DNA of 41,869 nucleotides from Streptomyces sp. PH10-H1 (GTDB lineage Bacteria > Actinomycetota > Actinomycetes > Streptomycetales > Streptomycetaceae): NCBI RefSeq assembly GCF_030063355.1, contig NZ_JASISZ010000068.1, positions 3,035-44,903 on the forward strand. The letters run 5' to 3'. Each line of letters starts with the position of its first letter. Position 1 is the first letter of the stretch. Below the pieces are notes generated by a model that searched no databases, was not told the DNA's origin, and was given only the letters and a program-made list of their open reading frames with translations. Of the stretch, positions 24,241 to 32,673 are shown piece after piece. Both the position numbers and the translations under genes were made by a program.

Positions 24241-25305
24241 TCAGGCGGTGGAGTGCAGCGCCGACGTGGGGAGCCGACCGTATTTGTAGTCCCCGCCGGT
24301 GCTCGCATAGGGCCGCACGCGCACGTCCAGGCCGGTGCGCGGCGCCTCAACGAGGGTGCCGGCCTTCACCACGATCATCACGTGGCCGGGGCCGGGGCCC
24401 TGCTCGCCCCACCCGGTGAAGATGAGGTCGCCGGGCTGCTCCTTCCCTGCCGGGATGGGGGTGGCGATGTTGTACATCTCCTGCGAGACGCGGACGCTGA
24501 CGTCGAATCCGGCCTTGTGCCAGCTGTAGACGATGAGTCCGGAGCAGTCGAAGGAGTCGGGGCCGGTCGCGCCCCACACGTAGGGCTTGCCGACCTGGGC
24601 CAGGGCGGTCTGCAGCATGACACCGGTCGGCCCCGCCGGCATGTCGGTGACGGGGGTGCACCCGCTGGTGTCGACGGGGGCTGCTGAGGGAGCTCCGGTT
24701 GCGGTCACCGGGCTTGTCGGGGTGCCTGCGGTGCTCGGGGCGAGCTTGGCGACGATGTCGACGGCGTGCTGCTCGTGCTGCGCGTAGGCGTCGGGGAATC
24801 CCGAGTGCTGCACGGCCTGGGCGGCAGCGGTGATGCTCATCTGCTGCCACCCTGCGACCGCTTGCAGGTGCCGGTAGAACGAGCGGCTGCTGTAGGCGGG
24901 ATCCATGATCTGTGCGGGGGTTCCCCAGCCCTGCGAGGGGCGTTGCTGGAACAGACCCAGGCTGTCTCGGTCGCCGTGGTTGAGGTTCTGCAAGGTGGAT
25001 TCCTGCAGCGCGGTGGCGATGGCGACGACTTGGCCACGGGTGGGGATGCCCATTTGCTGGCCGCTGGAAATGATGATCTGGGCGTTGCGGATCTGGTTGC
25101 CGTCGAGCTGCAGGGCGTTGTCGCTGGCGCCGGGAAGCAGGGGGCAGGTGACGCTGGCCAGACCGGTGCTGACCCGGGGCACGCTGAGCATGCCCCCGGT
25201 CAACACCATGGCCACCACCATGCCCGAACCCATCAGGCCCACAACTCCGGTGGCCGCTATTTTCCTGATCAAGGGGGCCGCGAGTGCGGCGGCGGGGGCG
25301 GCCAT
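24241..25305 (-). CDS. T4SS-associated peptidoglycan hydrolase, NlpC/P60 (354 aa)
   Basis: Cell-wall remodelling enzyme of the transfer apparatus. A hydrophobic segment near residues 18-40 anchors or exports it. Residues about 65-190 resemble a lysozyme-like domain (ALQESTL with a candidate catalytic Glu, then GLFQQRPSQGWG). Residues about 230-350 are an NlpC/P60 peptidase: KPYVWGATGPDSFDCSGLIV with the catalytic Cys near 254, and PGPGHVMIVV with the His near 308. The two activities together cut glycan strands and stem peptides to open a path for the channel. ATG 25305 overlaps the previous stop (TGATG). It is the last gene of the operon. Confidence 0.9.
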   Translation of the reverse strand: MAAPAAALAAPLIRKIAATGVVGLMGSGMVVAMVLTGGMLSVPRVSTGLASVTCPLLPGASDNALQLDGNQIRNAQIIISSGQQMGIPTRGQVVAIATALQESTLQNLNHGDRDSLGLFQQRPSQGWGTPAQIMDPAYSSRSFYRHLQAVAGWQQMSITAAAQAVQHSGFPDAYAQHEQHAVDIVAKLAPSTAGTPTSPVTATGAPSAAPVDTSGCTPVTDMPAGPTGVMLQTALAQVGKPYVWGATGPDSFDCSGLIVYSWHKAGFDVSVRVSQEMYNIATPIPAGKEQPGDLIFTGWGEQGPGPGHVMIVVKAGTLVEAPRTGLDVRVRPYASTGGDYKYGRLPTSALHSTA

Positions 25306-25859
25306 CACTCCACCGCTTGCGCGCCGGGCCGGATGTTGTCGACCCGCCAGTGCAGGTTGTCGCCGCTGACCAGCGAGACCGACACCACGCCCTTATCGGT
25401 GGTCACCGCGGCCTGGGTTCGGTAGCTCGTGCCGGTCATGGTGACCCGCGCCGTCAGGGCCTTGGTCGGCCCGATGTTGCGCGGGTCACCGGTGGCGATC
25501 TTCTGGGCGAAGTCGCCGGTGGTGTAGGGGCGCATGGCGTCCACCCAGGCCGCATGCGTGGCCGGGTGCGAGGCCCACGCGCTCACGAAGGAGCGCGCGG
25601 TGTCCATGGCTGCGGCCAGGTCCGATGCGGTGGGTACGGGCGGGGTGCTGGTGGCGCCTGCGGCCGGCTGGGTGCTGGCGGCGGGGGCCGCCGACGGGGC
25701 GGTGTGCCCCGTCGGCTGGTGGGAGGAGGAGCCGTTGCAGGTGTTGAGGGCGATCAGGAGCACGGCCAGGCCGGCGACGACGGCCAGCAGCCGGCGCGGG
25801 CTGTAGAAGGGCCAGCGCCACGCGCGGCGAAAGAAGTCCTCAGGCACCGGTGTCTCCAT
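25305..25859 (-). CDS. VirB8/TcpC-like transfer protein (184 aa)
   Basis: One membrane helix near residues 22-40 (LLAVVAGLAVLLIALNTC), then a flexible Ser/Pro/Ala stretch and an extracellular domain of about 110 residues (DLAAAMDTARSFVSAWASHP, then PYTTGDFAQKIATGDP, ALTARVTMTGTSY) with the helix-then-sheet order of NTF2-like VirB8 domains. VirB8-type proteins are core scaffold of conjugation channels. ATG 25859 is used although its ribosome site is weak; a GTG at 25877 is possible. It overlaps the genes on both sides, in the position typical for this protein between VirB6-like and NlpC/P60 genes. Confidence 0.7.
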   Translation of the reverse strand: METPVPEDFFRRAWRWPFYSPRRLLAVVAGLAVLLIALNTCNGSSSHQPTGHTAPSAAPAASTQPAAGATSTPPVPTASDLAAAMDTARSFVSAWASHPATHAAWVDAMRPYTTGDFAQKIATGDPRNIGPTKALTARVTMTGTSYRTQAAVTTDKGVVSVSLVSGDNLHWRVDNIRPGAQAVE

Positions 25860-28170
25860 TCTCGGGCGTGCTGGCACCGTCCTGGCCGGCGTTGGTGACG
25901 CTGTAGCCGTCGGACGGGCTGTAGATCACGAACACGTCGTCACCGCTGCTGTCCCGGGACGACTCGACCACACGCGGGGCGCTGGCCGGTTGCGGACTGT
26001 CCCCAGAGGAGTGGGAAGCGGCGGACGACAGGGCGGCCCTCTCCGGCGCCCCGTTGACCGAACCGGCCGGGGACGGCGCGACGCGTTCGACGGTGATCCC
26101 GTGGTCCTCCGCCGGTGAGGTGCCCTGCGGCCGGGAAGGGCGCGGCGGGGGCGTGCCACCGTTGCGCGAACCCGTGCCGCCGACGGACGTCCGGGCTGCC
26201 GGTACGTTCTGCGCGGGTCCCTGATGGGGCGAGGACGCCGGCCGGGGAGGCGCTGCGGGCGGGTTCGGGACCTGGTCGCCGGAGTCGTGGGCGGCTTCCG
26301 GGACCGGCGGCTGCCACCAGTCGTCGCGGTCCGCACCGGCAGTCGGTCCGTCGCCGGGTGCCTCGCGCCGTTCCCACCAGGGGGTGTCGCTGCTTTCGTC
26401 GTCGCGGTTGTGCTGGTTCCAGTCGTACCCCGCGCCCCAGTTGTCCTCGTCGGCGGTGCGTCCGGGGGGCTGGTAGCCCTCCTCCAGTGCCCCGGAGTCT
26501 GCCCCTTCTCCGCCGGGCCAGATCGTCGTGGTCTCGGTCTCAGGGGCGCCTCCGGCGTCCTGGGTGCCGCCGTTTCCGCGGTTGCCGCCGCCCAGGTAGC
26601 GCTTCATGTGATGGGCGTTGAGCCGACCCTTGGCGTAGCCCAGGCCGGCCCCGATGATCGCTGCTTTGGTCTTGGTCAGGCCACCGGTGCCGTTCTGCAG
26701 GAAGTTCGCGTTCGGGTTCATCATCGAGTGCATCTTGCGCAGGGGCCGGGCCATGCCCCACAGGATGATGGTGAGGATGTAGAGGATGAACACCGCGAAC
26801 CAGTTCGGGATGTGGGAGTCGGGCTTGAGGAGCACCCGGACGAACACCACGTCCAGGGCGCCGGCCAGAACGAACAACGGGGCATTGAGCAACGCCGCCG
26901 CGACGGATTTGCCCAGGGTCTTCACCAGTCCGGAACTGCGCTGGAAGATGGCGAGCGGGGCAATGGCGGGCAGGAAGACCACCAGCATGCGCAGGATCAG
27001 GAGGCTGGTGAGCACCACTGCGGAGGCCGCGATCCCGAAGACGTTCGCGGGCAGCGCACCGAGGCCGGCGAGCCCGGCTTCCCCCAGGCGTCCGCTGGAG
27101 TGGCCGGTCACGTACCCGTACGCGACCGGGTCCTCGTCATGAATCTTGGAAGCGAGCGACTTCCAGGCGTTGGCCTTGCTCTTGATCACTACGTTGCGTT
27201 GGTCGCTGGGAAGCTTGGACTCTGCCCAGGTCAGGGCTTGGGCGTCGAACATGGCCATGCCGTATTTCTTGGCCACGGCGGAATCCGAGCTGCCGAACTC
27301 ACCGCGCAGCCAGGCCTGGTAGAGCGTCGAGCCGACCAGGAGGTTTCCTTGGCTGACGGCCGGATCGGAACCCTTGGTGCTGTCGCCTGCCACGGACTGC
27401 TGGATCTGCCCGACCGTTGAGGTGACGGCGGTGTCAGCCATCCGGCCGGCCTCGGTGGGGTAGCTGAAGGCAAACGTCGTCACCGTCATGACCAGCAGCG
27501 CCCAGGCCACGGCCTGCATGATCGACGGGAGGTTCTTCTTCCTGGCCTGGAAGACCAGCAGGCTGCCGAGGAGCGCCAGGGACACCGCGATCCAGGGGTT
27601 GTAGATCGCCTCACGCACCTGGTGGGTGGCTTCGGCGAACGCCGGGTTCAGGCTGTTGAGGTACCCCGAGTCCGTCGCCTGCTTACCCAACTCGACGGTG
27701 AGACCGGTCCACCACTTGTCGATGTCGAACAGGATGTTCGCGAGGTTCGTTTCCCCCCACGCGCCCGCGTCCCCGATGCACCCGGTGTCGTAGTTATGCC
27801 AGGTCAAACCCCCAAAGCCGTAGCTCTCATACAGGTGAAAGGGCGCCTTGGGGTCGGCCGGGTCGATCGGGGTCGGGATCGTCTTGGGCTCGCTGGCGAA
27901 ATACCCGAAGATGCCCTCATTGGGGCGCTGCGGGGTGGGCGGTGTCTTGCAGTCGGTGATGTCGCCGACGCCGGAGTCAGGGCCGCCGTTCTCGCACGCG
28001 TCCTTGGCCGGACCGTGGATGCCGTCGCACGGCCCGGCATAAGCGGGCGTGCTGGCGGGGCCCAGGACGACGGCGCCCAACAGGGACACCAGCACGCCCA
28101 GGTAGACCGTCCAGCGCCGGGCGCTGAGGTACCGGCGCCAGCCTCGCTGAGGAACAGTCGATCGCTTCAT
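25840..28170 (-). CDS. VirB6/TrbL-like polytopic transfer protein (776 aa)
   Basis: Inner-membrane channel component. It begins with a signal peptide (a basic start, VYLGVLVSLLGAVVLG, cleavage after AYA near residue 45). An extracytoplasmic Cys-containing region follows (to about 190), then five or more membrane segments between about 195 and 480 (WIAVSLALLGSLLVFQA, AWALLVMTVTTFAF, VLTSLLILRMLVVFLPAIAP, WFAVFILYILTIILWG). The last 270 residues are hydrophilic, Pro/Gly/Asp-rich and probably cytoplasmic and disordered. This shape is typical of actinobacterial VirB6-like proteins. The start overlaps virB4 by 4 bases. Confidence 0.8.
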   Translation of the reverse strand: MKRSTVPQRGWRRYLSARRWTVYLGVLVSLLGAVVLGPASTPAYAGPCDGIHGPAKDACENGGPDSGVGDITDCKTPPTPQRPNEGIFGYFASEPKTIPTPIDPADPKAPFHLYESYGFGGLTWHNYDTGCIGDAGAWGETNLANILFDIDKWWTGLTVELGKQATDSGYLNSLNPAFAEATHQVREAIYNPWIAVSLALLGSLLVFQARKKNLPSIMQAVAWALLVMTVTTFAFSYPTEAGRMADTAVTSTVGQIQQSVAGDSTKGSDPAVSQGNLLVGSTLYQAWLRGEFGSSDSAVAKKYGMAMFDAQALTWAESKLPSDQRNVVIKSKANAWKSLASKIHDEDPVAYGYVTGHSSGRLGEAGLAGLGALPANVFGIAASAVVLTSLLILRMLVVFLPAIAPLAIFQRSSGLVKTLGKSVAAALLNAPLFVLAGALDVVFVRVLLKPDSHIPNWFAVFILYILTIILWGMARPLRKMHSMMNPNANFLQNGTGGLTKTKAAIIGAGLGYAKGRLNAHHMKRYLGGGNRGNGGTQDAGGAPETETTTIWPGGEGADSGALEEGYQPPGRTADEDNWGAGYDWNQHNRDDESSDTPWWERREAPGDGPTAGADRDDWWQPPVPEAAHDSGDQVPNPPAAPPRPASSPHQGPAQNVPAARTSVGGTGSRNGGTPPPRPSRPQGTSPAEDHGITVERVAPSPAGSVNGAPERAALSSAASHSSGDSPQPASAPRVVESSRDSSGDDVFVIYSPSDGYSVTNAGQDGASTPENGDTGA

Positions 28171-30860
28171 CGGGTGCCCCCCTTGAGCAGGTCGAGCACG
28201 CCATCGTCGGTGTACGGGTTGTGGCCGTTGTGCTCCTGGCGCGCACGCGGGTTGGCAGTGGAGTCGAGGGCGGTTTTGAGGCTGGGGCGGTGGTCCAGGG
28301 TCACTGTGATCCGCTCGATTCCGCCGTCGCCGTCGGAGAAGATGAACTCACGGTTGCCCCGGCGTTCCTTGTTGCCCCGGGCGCGCGGTGACAGGCCCGC
28401 CAGGACCTTCTCGTACCCGTTGCCGGGCTCAATGTTGACGAGCTTGAGCGCGGCGCGCTGCGCGTCGTCGCCGACGGTGCGCCCGATGAACACCGAGTCA
28501 ATCCAGTTGGCGATGTCCGCCGTCAAAATGTCGCCACCGTCCTGGGTGGCGTACAGCGCCCGCACGTTGTGCTTACGGGAGTCGCGGCCGGTCTTGCGCA
28601 GCAAGGTGCGCCCGGAGGAGACGCGCAGCATCTCGTGGCACTCGTCCAGCCACAGTCCCTTGCGGTCGCCCATGGGCCTGTCGTAGATGCTGCGCTGCGC
28701 GTACCAGCCGGCCAGGTAGAGCAGCGGCATGGAGTACTGCTCCTCCAGGCTCCACTCATTGGGGTTCGTGCCCTCGGTCGGAAGCGTCAGGCCGCGCAAG
28801 GACATCACGACCAGGCGCAAATGCTCGGTCTTGTAGCGGTCGTCGCCGCCGTCCACCCCGGGGAAGATCAACTGCCCCTGGGGGAGTTCGGCGGCCTCCT
28901 CCAGGAGCTGCGCCAGGTGCTGGCCGTGCTCGCTCATCTCCGCGCCGTCGAGCTTGCGCAGGGCGGCGAGGATGTCACGGGGGGAGGCGTTGACCGTGGC
29001 GTCGACCCGGGAGGCGGCCAGCATCAGGGCCCGCTGCGTGGCCTCGGAGTTGGTGATCTGGGCGCGCAGCAGACCTGACATCACGTCGACCGCGAGGGCT
29101 TTGCGCTGTGCGCGGGCGTTGGTCACCGCCCGGTGGTAGGCCGATTCCGCGGCTTTGACCGGGTCGTCCTCGTTGATGTAGTCGGCGTGCTGCGGCTGGT
29201 AGTGCTCCGGCAGCGGGTCGGGGATGATCCGGAACGGATTCAGCGTTCCGGGCTCCGCGTTGATGAGATTGATCGCCTTGGAGTACGGCTTGAGCTCCGG
29301 CAGGTCGCACATGCGGGTCACGGGCCCGGACGGGTCCAGAACGACCCACGGTGCGCCCATGCGCAGCGTGTTGTAGACGATGGATCCGCAGAGCACGGTT
29401 TTGCCGCCGCCTAGGGTGCTCACGACCGGGGTTAGGCCGGAGCCCTCGCGCACTTCCTGGTTGTGCCACGGGTGCCACATCACCGCACGCCGTGTGATGC
29501 CGCTGGTGAAACCGAGGTTCGGGCCGACGCGGTCGCCGACCTCGGCGGACGCGGCGGGCAGCGCGCCGGCCATCGTGGTGACCGGCATCCTGCGCTTGTG
29601 TGCGTCGGTGGACAGCGGCTCTTCCGGGATGAACTCCCGCGCGAGCTTGTACTGGTCGGCGGGCCGCACGACGGTGATCGCGCCCTTGTAGAGCTTCTGC
29701 AGGGCGTCGACGCGGTCGCGGACTTCTTCGGCGTCGCGGCCTGCGACCGCGACGCGCACCCAGGCCTGTACGCGGGTCGCGCCGCCGGCGAAGTTGGAGC
29801 GGTTGTCGTCCTCGATGGCCACGCCGATATCGCGCTGGCGGACCAGGCTCAGCGGGAGGTCGACGTCGTGCTCGCGGTGGTGCTTCTCCTGGGCGCGGAT
29901 CCGGGAGAGCTGGTCAAGGATCTCCTTGCCGACCTCGTCGCCCGCGCGGACGTCGAACGTGACGCTGACCTCGCAGGGGAAGCCGAGGCGGTCCAGGCGC
30001 TGCAGCCATGGGCCGTAGCCGCTTTCCGGGATCGGCGGGAGCTCCATCTGTCCGAAGGAGCAGACTGACACGCACCGTTCGACCTCGCGGCCGGCCCGCA
30101 GGCCGCGGACCTCGATGTGCGGGGTGTACGGCTCGGGGGAGGACCAGGAGATGCCGTCGGTCCACTCCGCGACGTCCTGCTCGTGCCACACCCCGGACGG
30201 GCGCGGCAGCGCCACCGGGGCGGGCAGTCCCAGACCCAGCGAGCGGGCCAGGAGCCAGTCCATCTCTGCGGGGGTGGCCGGGGCCGCCTCCATGCCGGGC
30301 GCGTCCATCGTCCGGTCGAGTTCGGCGATGTCCTGGCGCAGCGCGGCCAGCGCGCGGGTGAGGGCGCTGCCGCCCAGTTTGCTGGCGGTACGGCCCAGGC
30401 CGGAGACGCGGCCGATGCGCACGCCGTAGTAGACCGTTTTCAAGTCCAGCGGCAGGCGCGCGACCTTGCGCTGTTCTTCTTCGAGGTAGCGGTCCCATCC
30501 CGCGATCGGGGCGATGGCCTCGCCATGCAGCGACTGCGCCCACTGGGCGATCGGGTAGGGGCGGTGGGTGATGCGCAGGTGCACGCGCCGCCCGGACAGT
30601 TCCGACAGGCGCAGCGCGTGGTCCGTCAGCACCCGGTTGCGGTCGTCATCCGTGCGAAAGCTCCAGCGCTGCGGGGCGCAGACGTACCAGGCGGTGACGT
30701 GGCCGGTGCGCGCCACGGTCAGGTTCCCGATGACGTGGGTGAGGTTCAGGCCGCTGCGGTAGGCGGCGTCGGGCTCCGCGCGGGTGGTGGTCAGCAGCCG
30801 GGCGAGCGGGCCGCGCCGCTGCGGTGAGCCGGCGGAAGTCTCTTTGGCGTTGCGTTTCAC
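28167..30860 (-). CDS. virB4: VirB4-family conjugation ATPase (897 aa)
   Basis: Energises channel and pilus assembly at the membrane. Walker A is STLGGGKTVL (about residues 481-490), Walker B is KGLWLDECHE (about 734-743), and QDGG after it (ALYATQDGGDI) fits the sensor/arginine region of VirB4/TraC ATPases. The N-terminal half (about 40-430) matches the CagE/VirB4 N domain in position. Length is at the upper end for the family. The start is GTG, preceded by GAGGGAA and by a CTGCCCAACA leader element. It is directly downstream of two small membrane proteins and overlaps the VirB6-like gene, the usual order in Gram-positive type IV secretion clusters. Confidence 0.9.
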   Translation of the reverse strand: MKRNAKETSAGSPQRRGPLARLLTTTRAEPDAAYRSGLNLTHVIGNLTVARTGHVTAWYVCAPQRWSFRTDDDRNRVLTDHALRLSELSGRRVHLRITHRPYPIAQWAQSLHGEAIAPIAGWDRYLEEEQRKVARLPLDLKTVYYGVRIGRVSGLGRTASKLGGSALTRALAALRQDIAELDRTMDAPGMEAAPATPAEMDWLLARSLGLGLPAPVALPRPSGVWHEQDVAEWTDGISWSSPEPYTPHIEVRGLRAGREVERCVSVCSFGQMELPPIPESGYGPWLQRLDRLGFPCEVSVTFDVRAGDEVGKEILDQLSRIRAQEKHHREHDVDLPLSLVRQRDIGVAIEDDNRSNFAGGATRVQAWVRVAVAGRDAEEVRDRVDALQKLYKGAITVVRPADQYKLAREFIPEEPLSTDAHKRRMPVTTMAGALPAASAEVGDRVGPNLGFTSGITRRAVMWHPWHNQEVREGSGLTPVVSTLGGGKTVLCGSIVYNTLRMGAPWVVLDPSGPVTRMCDLPELKPYSKAINLINAEPGTLNPFRIIPDPLPEHYQPQHADYINEDDPVKAAESAYHRAVTNARAQRKALAVDVMSGLLRAQITNSEATQRALMLAASRVDATVNASPRDILAALRKLDGAEMSEHGQHLAQLLEEAAELPQGQLIFPGVDGGDDRYKTEHLRLVVMSLRGLTLPTEGTNPNEWSLEEQYSMPLLYLAGWYAQRSIYDRPMGDRKGLWLDECHEMLRVSSGRTLLRKTGRDSRKHNVRALYATQDGGDILTADIANWIDSVFIGRTVGDDAQRAALKLVNIEPGNGYEKVLAGLSPRARGNKERRGNREFIFSDGDGGIERITVTLDHRPSLKTALDSTANPRARQEHNGHNPYTDDGVLDLLKGGTR

Positions 30861-30875
30861 AGGGGTTCCCTCGTC

Positions 30876-30894
30876 TGTTGGGCAGTGCGGTCAG
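30876..30894 (-). promoter_or_regulatory. Conserved leader element before virB4
   Basis: On the minus strand CTGACCGCA is followed by CTGCCCAACA, ending 15 bases before the GTG start. It is the shortened counterpart of the element at 21729-21751. Confidence 0.5.
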
Positions 30895-30915
30895 CACGTG
30901 GTGCGTGTGCCGGGG

Positions 30916-31275
30916 TCAGAAGGTGTGGCGCCGTACCTCGGTGAGGGTGGGCCGGGTGGTGGTGGCATCCGGCCGGCGCGGGGTGCGGGGGGCACTGATC
31001 TCATGGATCAGCGTGGTGACGGCTGACTTGACGGTGCGGTCGTGGTCGATGTGCGACATGGCCTTGGTGGTGAGCCAGACGACGATCAACAGGCCGTAGA
31101 CGGCGGGCCAGAAGCCGATGAGTCCGGTCCAGATCTCCAGCGCGAGGACCAGGGCGTACAGGCCGCCGCCGATGCCGTAGGCGCGGTAGCGGACCCGGAA
31201 GGGCAGGGTCTGGCGGGCGGGGCCGAGGAAAACGTCGTCGACCCGGTACAGCTCATCGTCGGTGGTCATCCGCAT
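30916..31275 (-). CDS. Small T4SS membrane protein (119 aa)
   Basis: Two hydrophobic segments at about residues 33-50 (GIGGGLYALVLALEIW) and 53-72 (LIGFWPAVYGLLIVVWL), a short loop between them, and charged ends. This size and topology, just upstream of virB4, fits a VirB3/PrgI-like or TcpE-like partner. AAGGA lies about 9 bases upstream of the ATG. The C-terminal tail is basic and probably cytoplasmic. Assignment to one named family is not possible by eye. Confidence 0.7.
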   Translation of the reverse strand: MRMTTDDELYRVDDVFLGPARQTLPFRVRYRAYGIGGGLYALVLALEIWTGLIGFWPAVYGLLIVVWLTTKAMSHIDHDRTVKSAVTTLIHEISAPRTPRRPDATTTRPTLTEVRRHTF

Positions 31276-31293
31276 GAGCGGCGTCCTTTCTGA

Positions 31294-31662
31294 TCAGGAG
31301 GGGGTGACGCCGAACAGCGACACGGCCCAGGTGCCGACCTGCTGCGCGGTGGTGCCGAAGGACAGGGCGAAAACCATGACGGCCACGATCACGCCGGCGA
31401 CGATCTGGACGGTCGCGGAGTGGTCCTTCTTGCGGGCGTTGAACAGCAGGACGACGCCGACCAGGGCGATGCCCAGGGGCAAGGCGTTGGCACCGAGCCA
31501 GGTGGTGATGCCGCCGGTGGTAGGGGCGACGGCCGCGGTGACCACCAGGCCGCCGCCCAAGGCAGGCAGACGGTGGGGGGAGGTTGCGGCGTGCAGCTGG
31601 TGGCGCGCGATGTGCTGGCGCAGGACGCTGCGGAGGGTCTGTACGCGGGTTCGGAGGTGCAT
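31294..31662 (-). CDS. VirB2-like pilin candidate (122 aa)
   Basis: A basic N-terminus followed by hydrophobic segments at about residues 37-58 (GGGLVVTAAVAPTTGG), 60-80 (WLGANALPLGIALVGVVLLF) and 90-112 (VQIVAGVIVAVMVFALSFG), the pattern of a TrbC/VirB2-type pilin or a small channel protein. ATG 31662 has AGGAAGGA upstream; the ATG at 31692 lacks a site. It is the first gene of the minus-strand transfer operon, divergent from the plus-strand ParA-like/translocase operon, so the region 31663-31881 should control both. Confidence 0.65.
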   Translation of the reverse strand: MHLRTRVQTLRSVLRQHIARHQLHAATSPHRLPALGGGLVVTAAVAPTTGGITTWLGANALPLGIALVGVVLLFNARKKDHSATVQIVAGVIVAVMVFALSFGTTAQQVGTWAVSLFGVTPS

Positions 31663-31701
31663 CGTCGGGGGTCCTTCCTGAGGGTGGGTCATGTGACGTC
31701 C

Positions 31702-31833
31702 AGTTACATGTGACTAGCTGGACATGGTTGGTTACAGGTTACGCCGAACGGACGTGCTGCAACAGGGAATTGCGGTTTGTTTTGAAGCATTGCCGCAGGC
31801 CGGAAGGGCAGCCCTACCATGTCCCATGTAACT
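31702..31833. promoter_or_regulatory. Divergent control region with CATGTAACT repeats
   Basis: AGTTACATGTGACT (31702-31715) is an imperfect palindrome containing CATGTAACT on the minus strand, and another CATGTAACT is at 31825-31833. A third copy lies upstream of the DUF2637 gene (40990-40998). The region is AT-richer than its flanks and separates the two transfer operons. It is a candidate common repressor site. Confidence 0.45.
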
Positions 31834-31881
31834 ACCAACGCGGGGACAACATGATCGGCAACGGGGAGATCGGCGGATGGA

Positions 31882-32673
31882 ATGTGGATCGGCGTGGGCA
31901 GATCAACGGGCGGTGTCGGAGGCACCACCGCGGCGCTGGAGCTGGCGTACGCGGCGTCCCGGCGCAGGAAGGGCCGGCGCCTGCGTCGGGTGGCGTTCAT
32001 CGACCTCAACCCGTCTGCCGAAGCCACGGCCTGCCTGGAGCCGTGGGAGCGACGCGGCGGCATCAAGGACGTCCTAGCGGCCGATGACCCGGTGCCGCTG
32101 CGCGACGTCCTGGTGCCCACCGCGTGGCAGCGCGTCTACCTCGCCCCCGCCGAACGCACGTTGACCAACCGCGCCGCCGACCTGCTGCCGGCCACCATCG
32201 ACGTCCTGCGCCGGGCCCGTCTGAGCGGCGACGTGGCCGACCTGGTCGATGACGTCATTCTCGATCTGCCGTCCGGCAGCGGGAAATTGACGACGGCCGG
32301 AATGCTCGGTGCCGAACATCTCCTTATTGCGACCCGCGCGTCACTGTGGGCGGCCCAAGGAGCAGAGGAGACCCGTTACGCCGCTACCCGTATCCAGAAG
32401 GCGGGAAATCCAGAACTGCGGATTGATGGCTATGTTGTCTCTCAATATGAGGAAACGTCAGAAGCCCGCAGAGTTTTAGAATTGATGCAATCCAGGTATG
32501 GGATTCTGGCAGTCAATAAGATTCCCAGAAATGTGCTTGTGCGCGAATCTATTGAGAGCTATCACACGCCATGCCGCCTCTTCGGAAGCGATGAACTAAT
32601 TTCCATCGCCGACGGCTACCAGGACATATACGACCGGCTGCTGAAGAAGGGCGGACCACTCGATGGCGAGTGA
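31882..32673 (+). CDS. ParA/MinD-like protein with lost P-loop lysines (263 aa)
   Basis: The fold order of a ParA ATPase is kept: an N-terminal strand IGVGRSTGGVGGTTAALELA, a second strand FIDLNPSAEA, Walker B-like DDVILDLPSGS (about residues 131-141) and later strands DGYVVSQY and ILAVNKIPRNV. In the P loop, where KGGVGKTT is expected, it reads TGGVGGTT, so both the signature and the catalytic lysine are gone. It probably binds or senses without hydrolysing ATP, or has another ligand. The last third is clearly lower in GC and contains a TTA codon (32476-32478), so translation may need bldA. The stop overlaps the next gene by 11 bases. Confidence 0.75.
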   Translation: MWIGVGRSTGGVGGTTAALELAYAASRRRKGRRLRRVAFIDLNPSAEATACLEPWERRGGIKDVLAADDPVPLRDVLVPTAWQRVYLAPAERTLTNRAADLLPATIDVLRRARLSGDVADLVDDVILDLPSGSGKLTTAGMLGAEHLLIATRASLWAAQGAEETRYAATRIQKAGNPELRIDGYVVSQYEETSEARRVLELMQSRYGILAVNKIPRNVLVRESIESYHTPCRLFGSDELISIADGYQDIYDRLLKKGGPLDGE

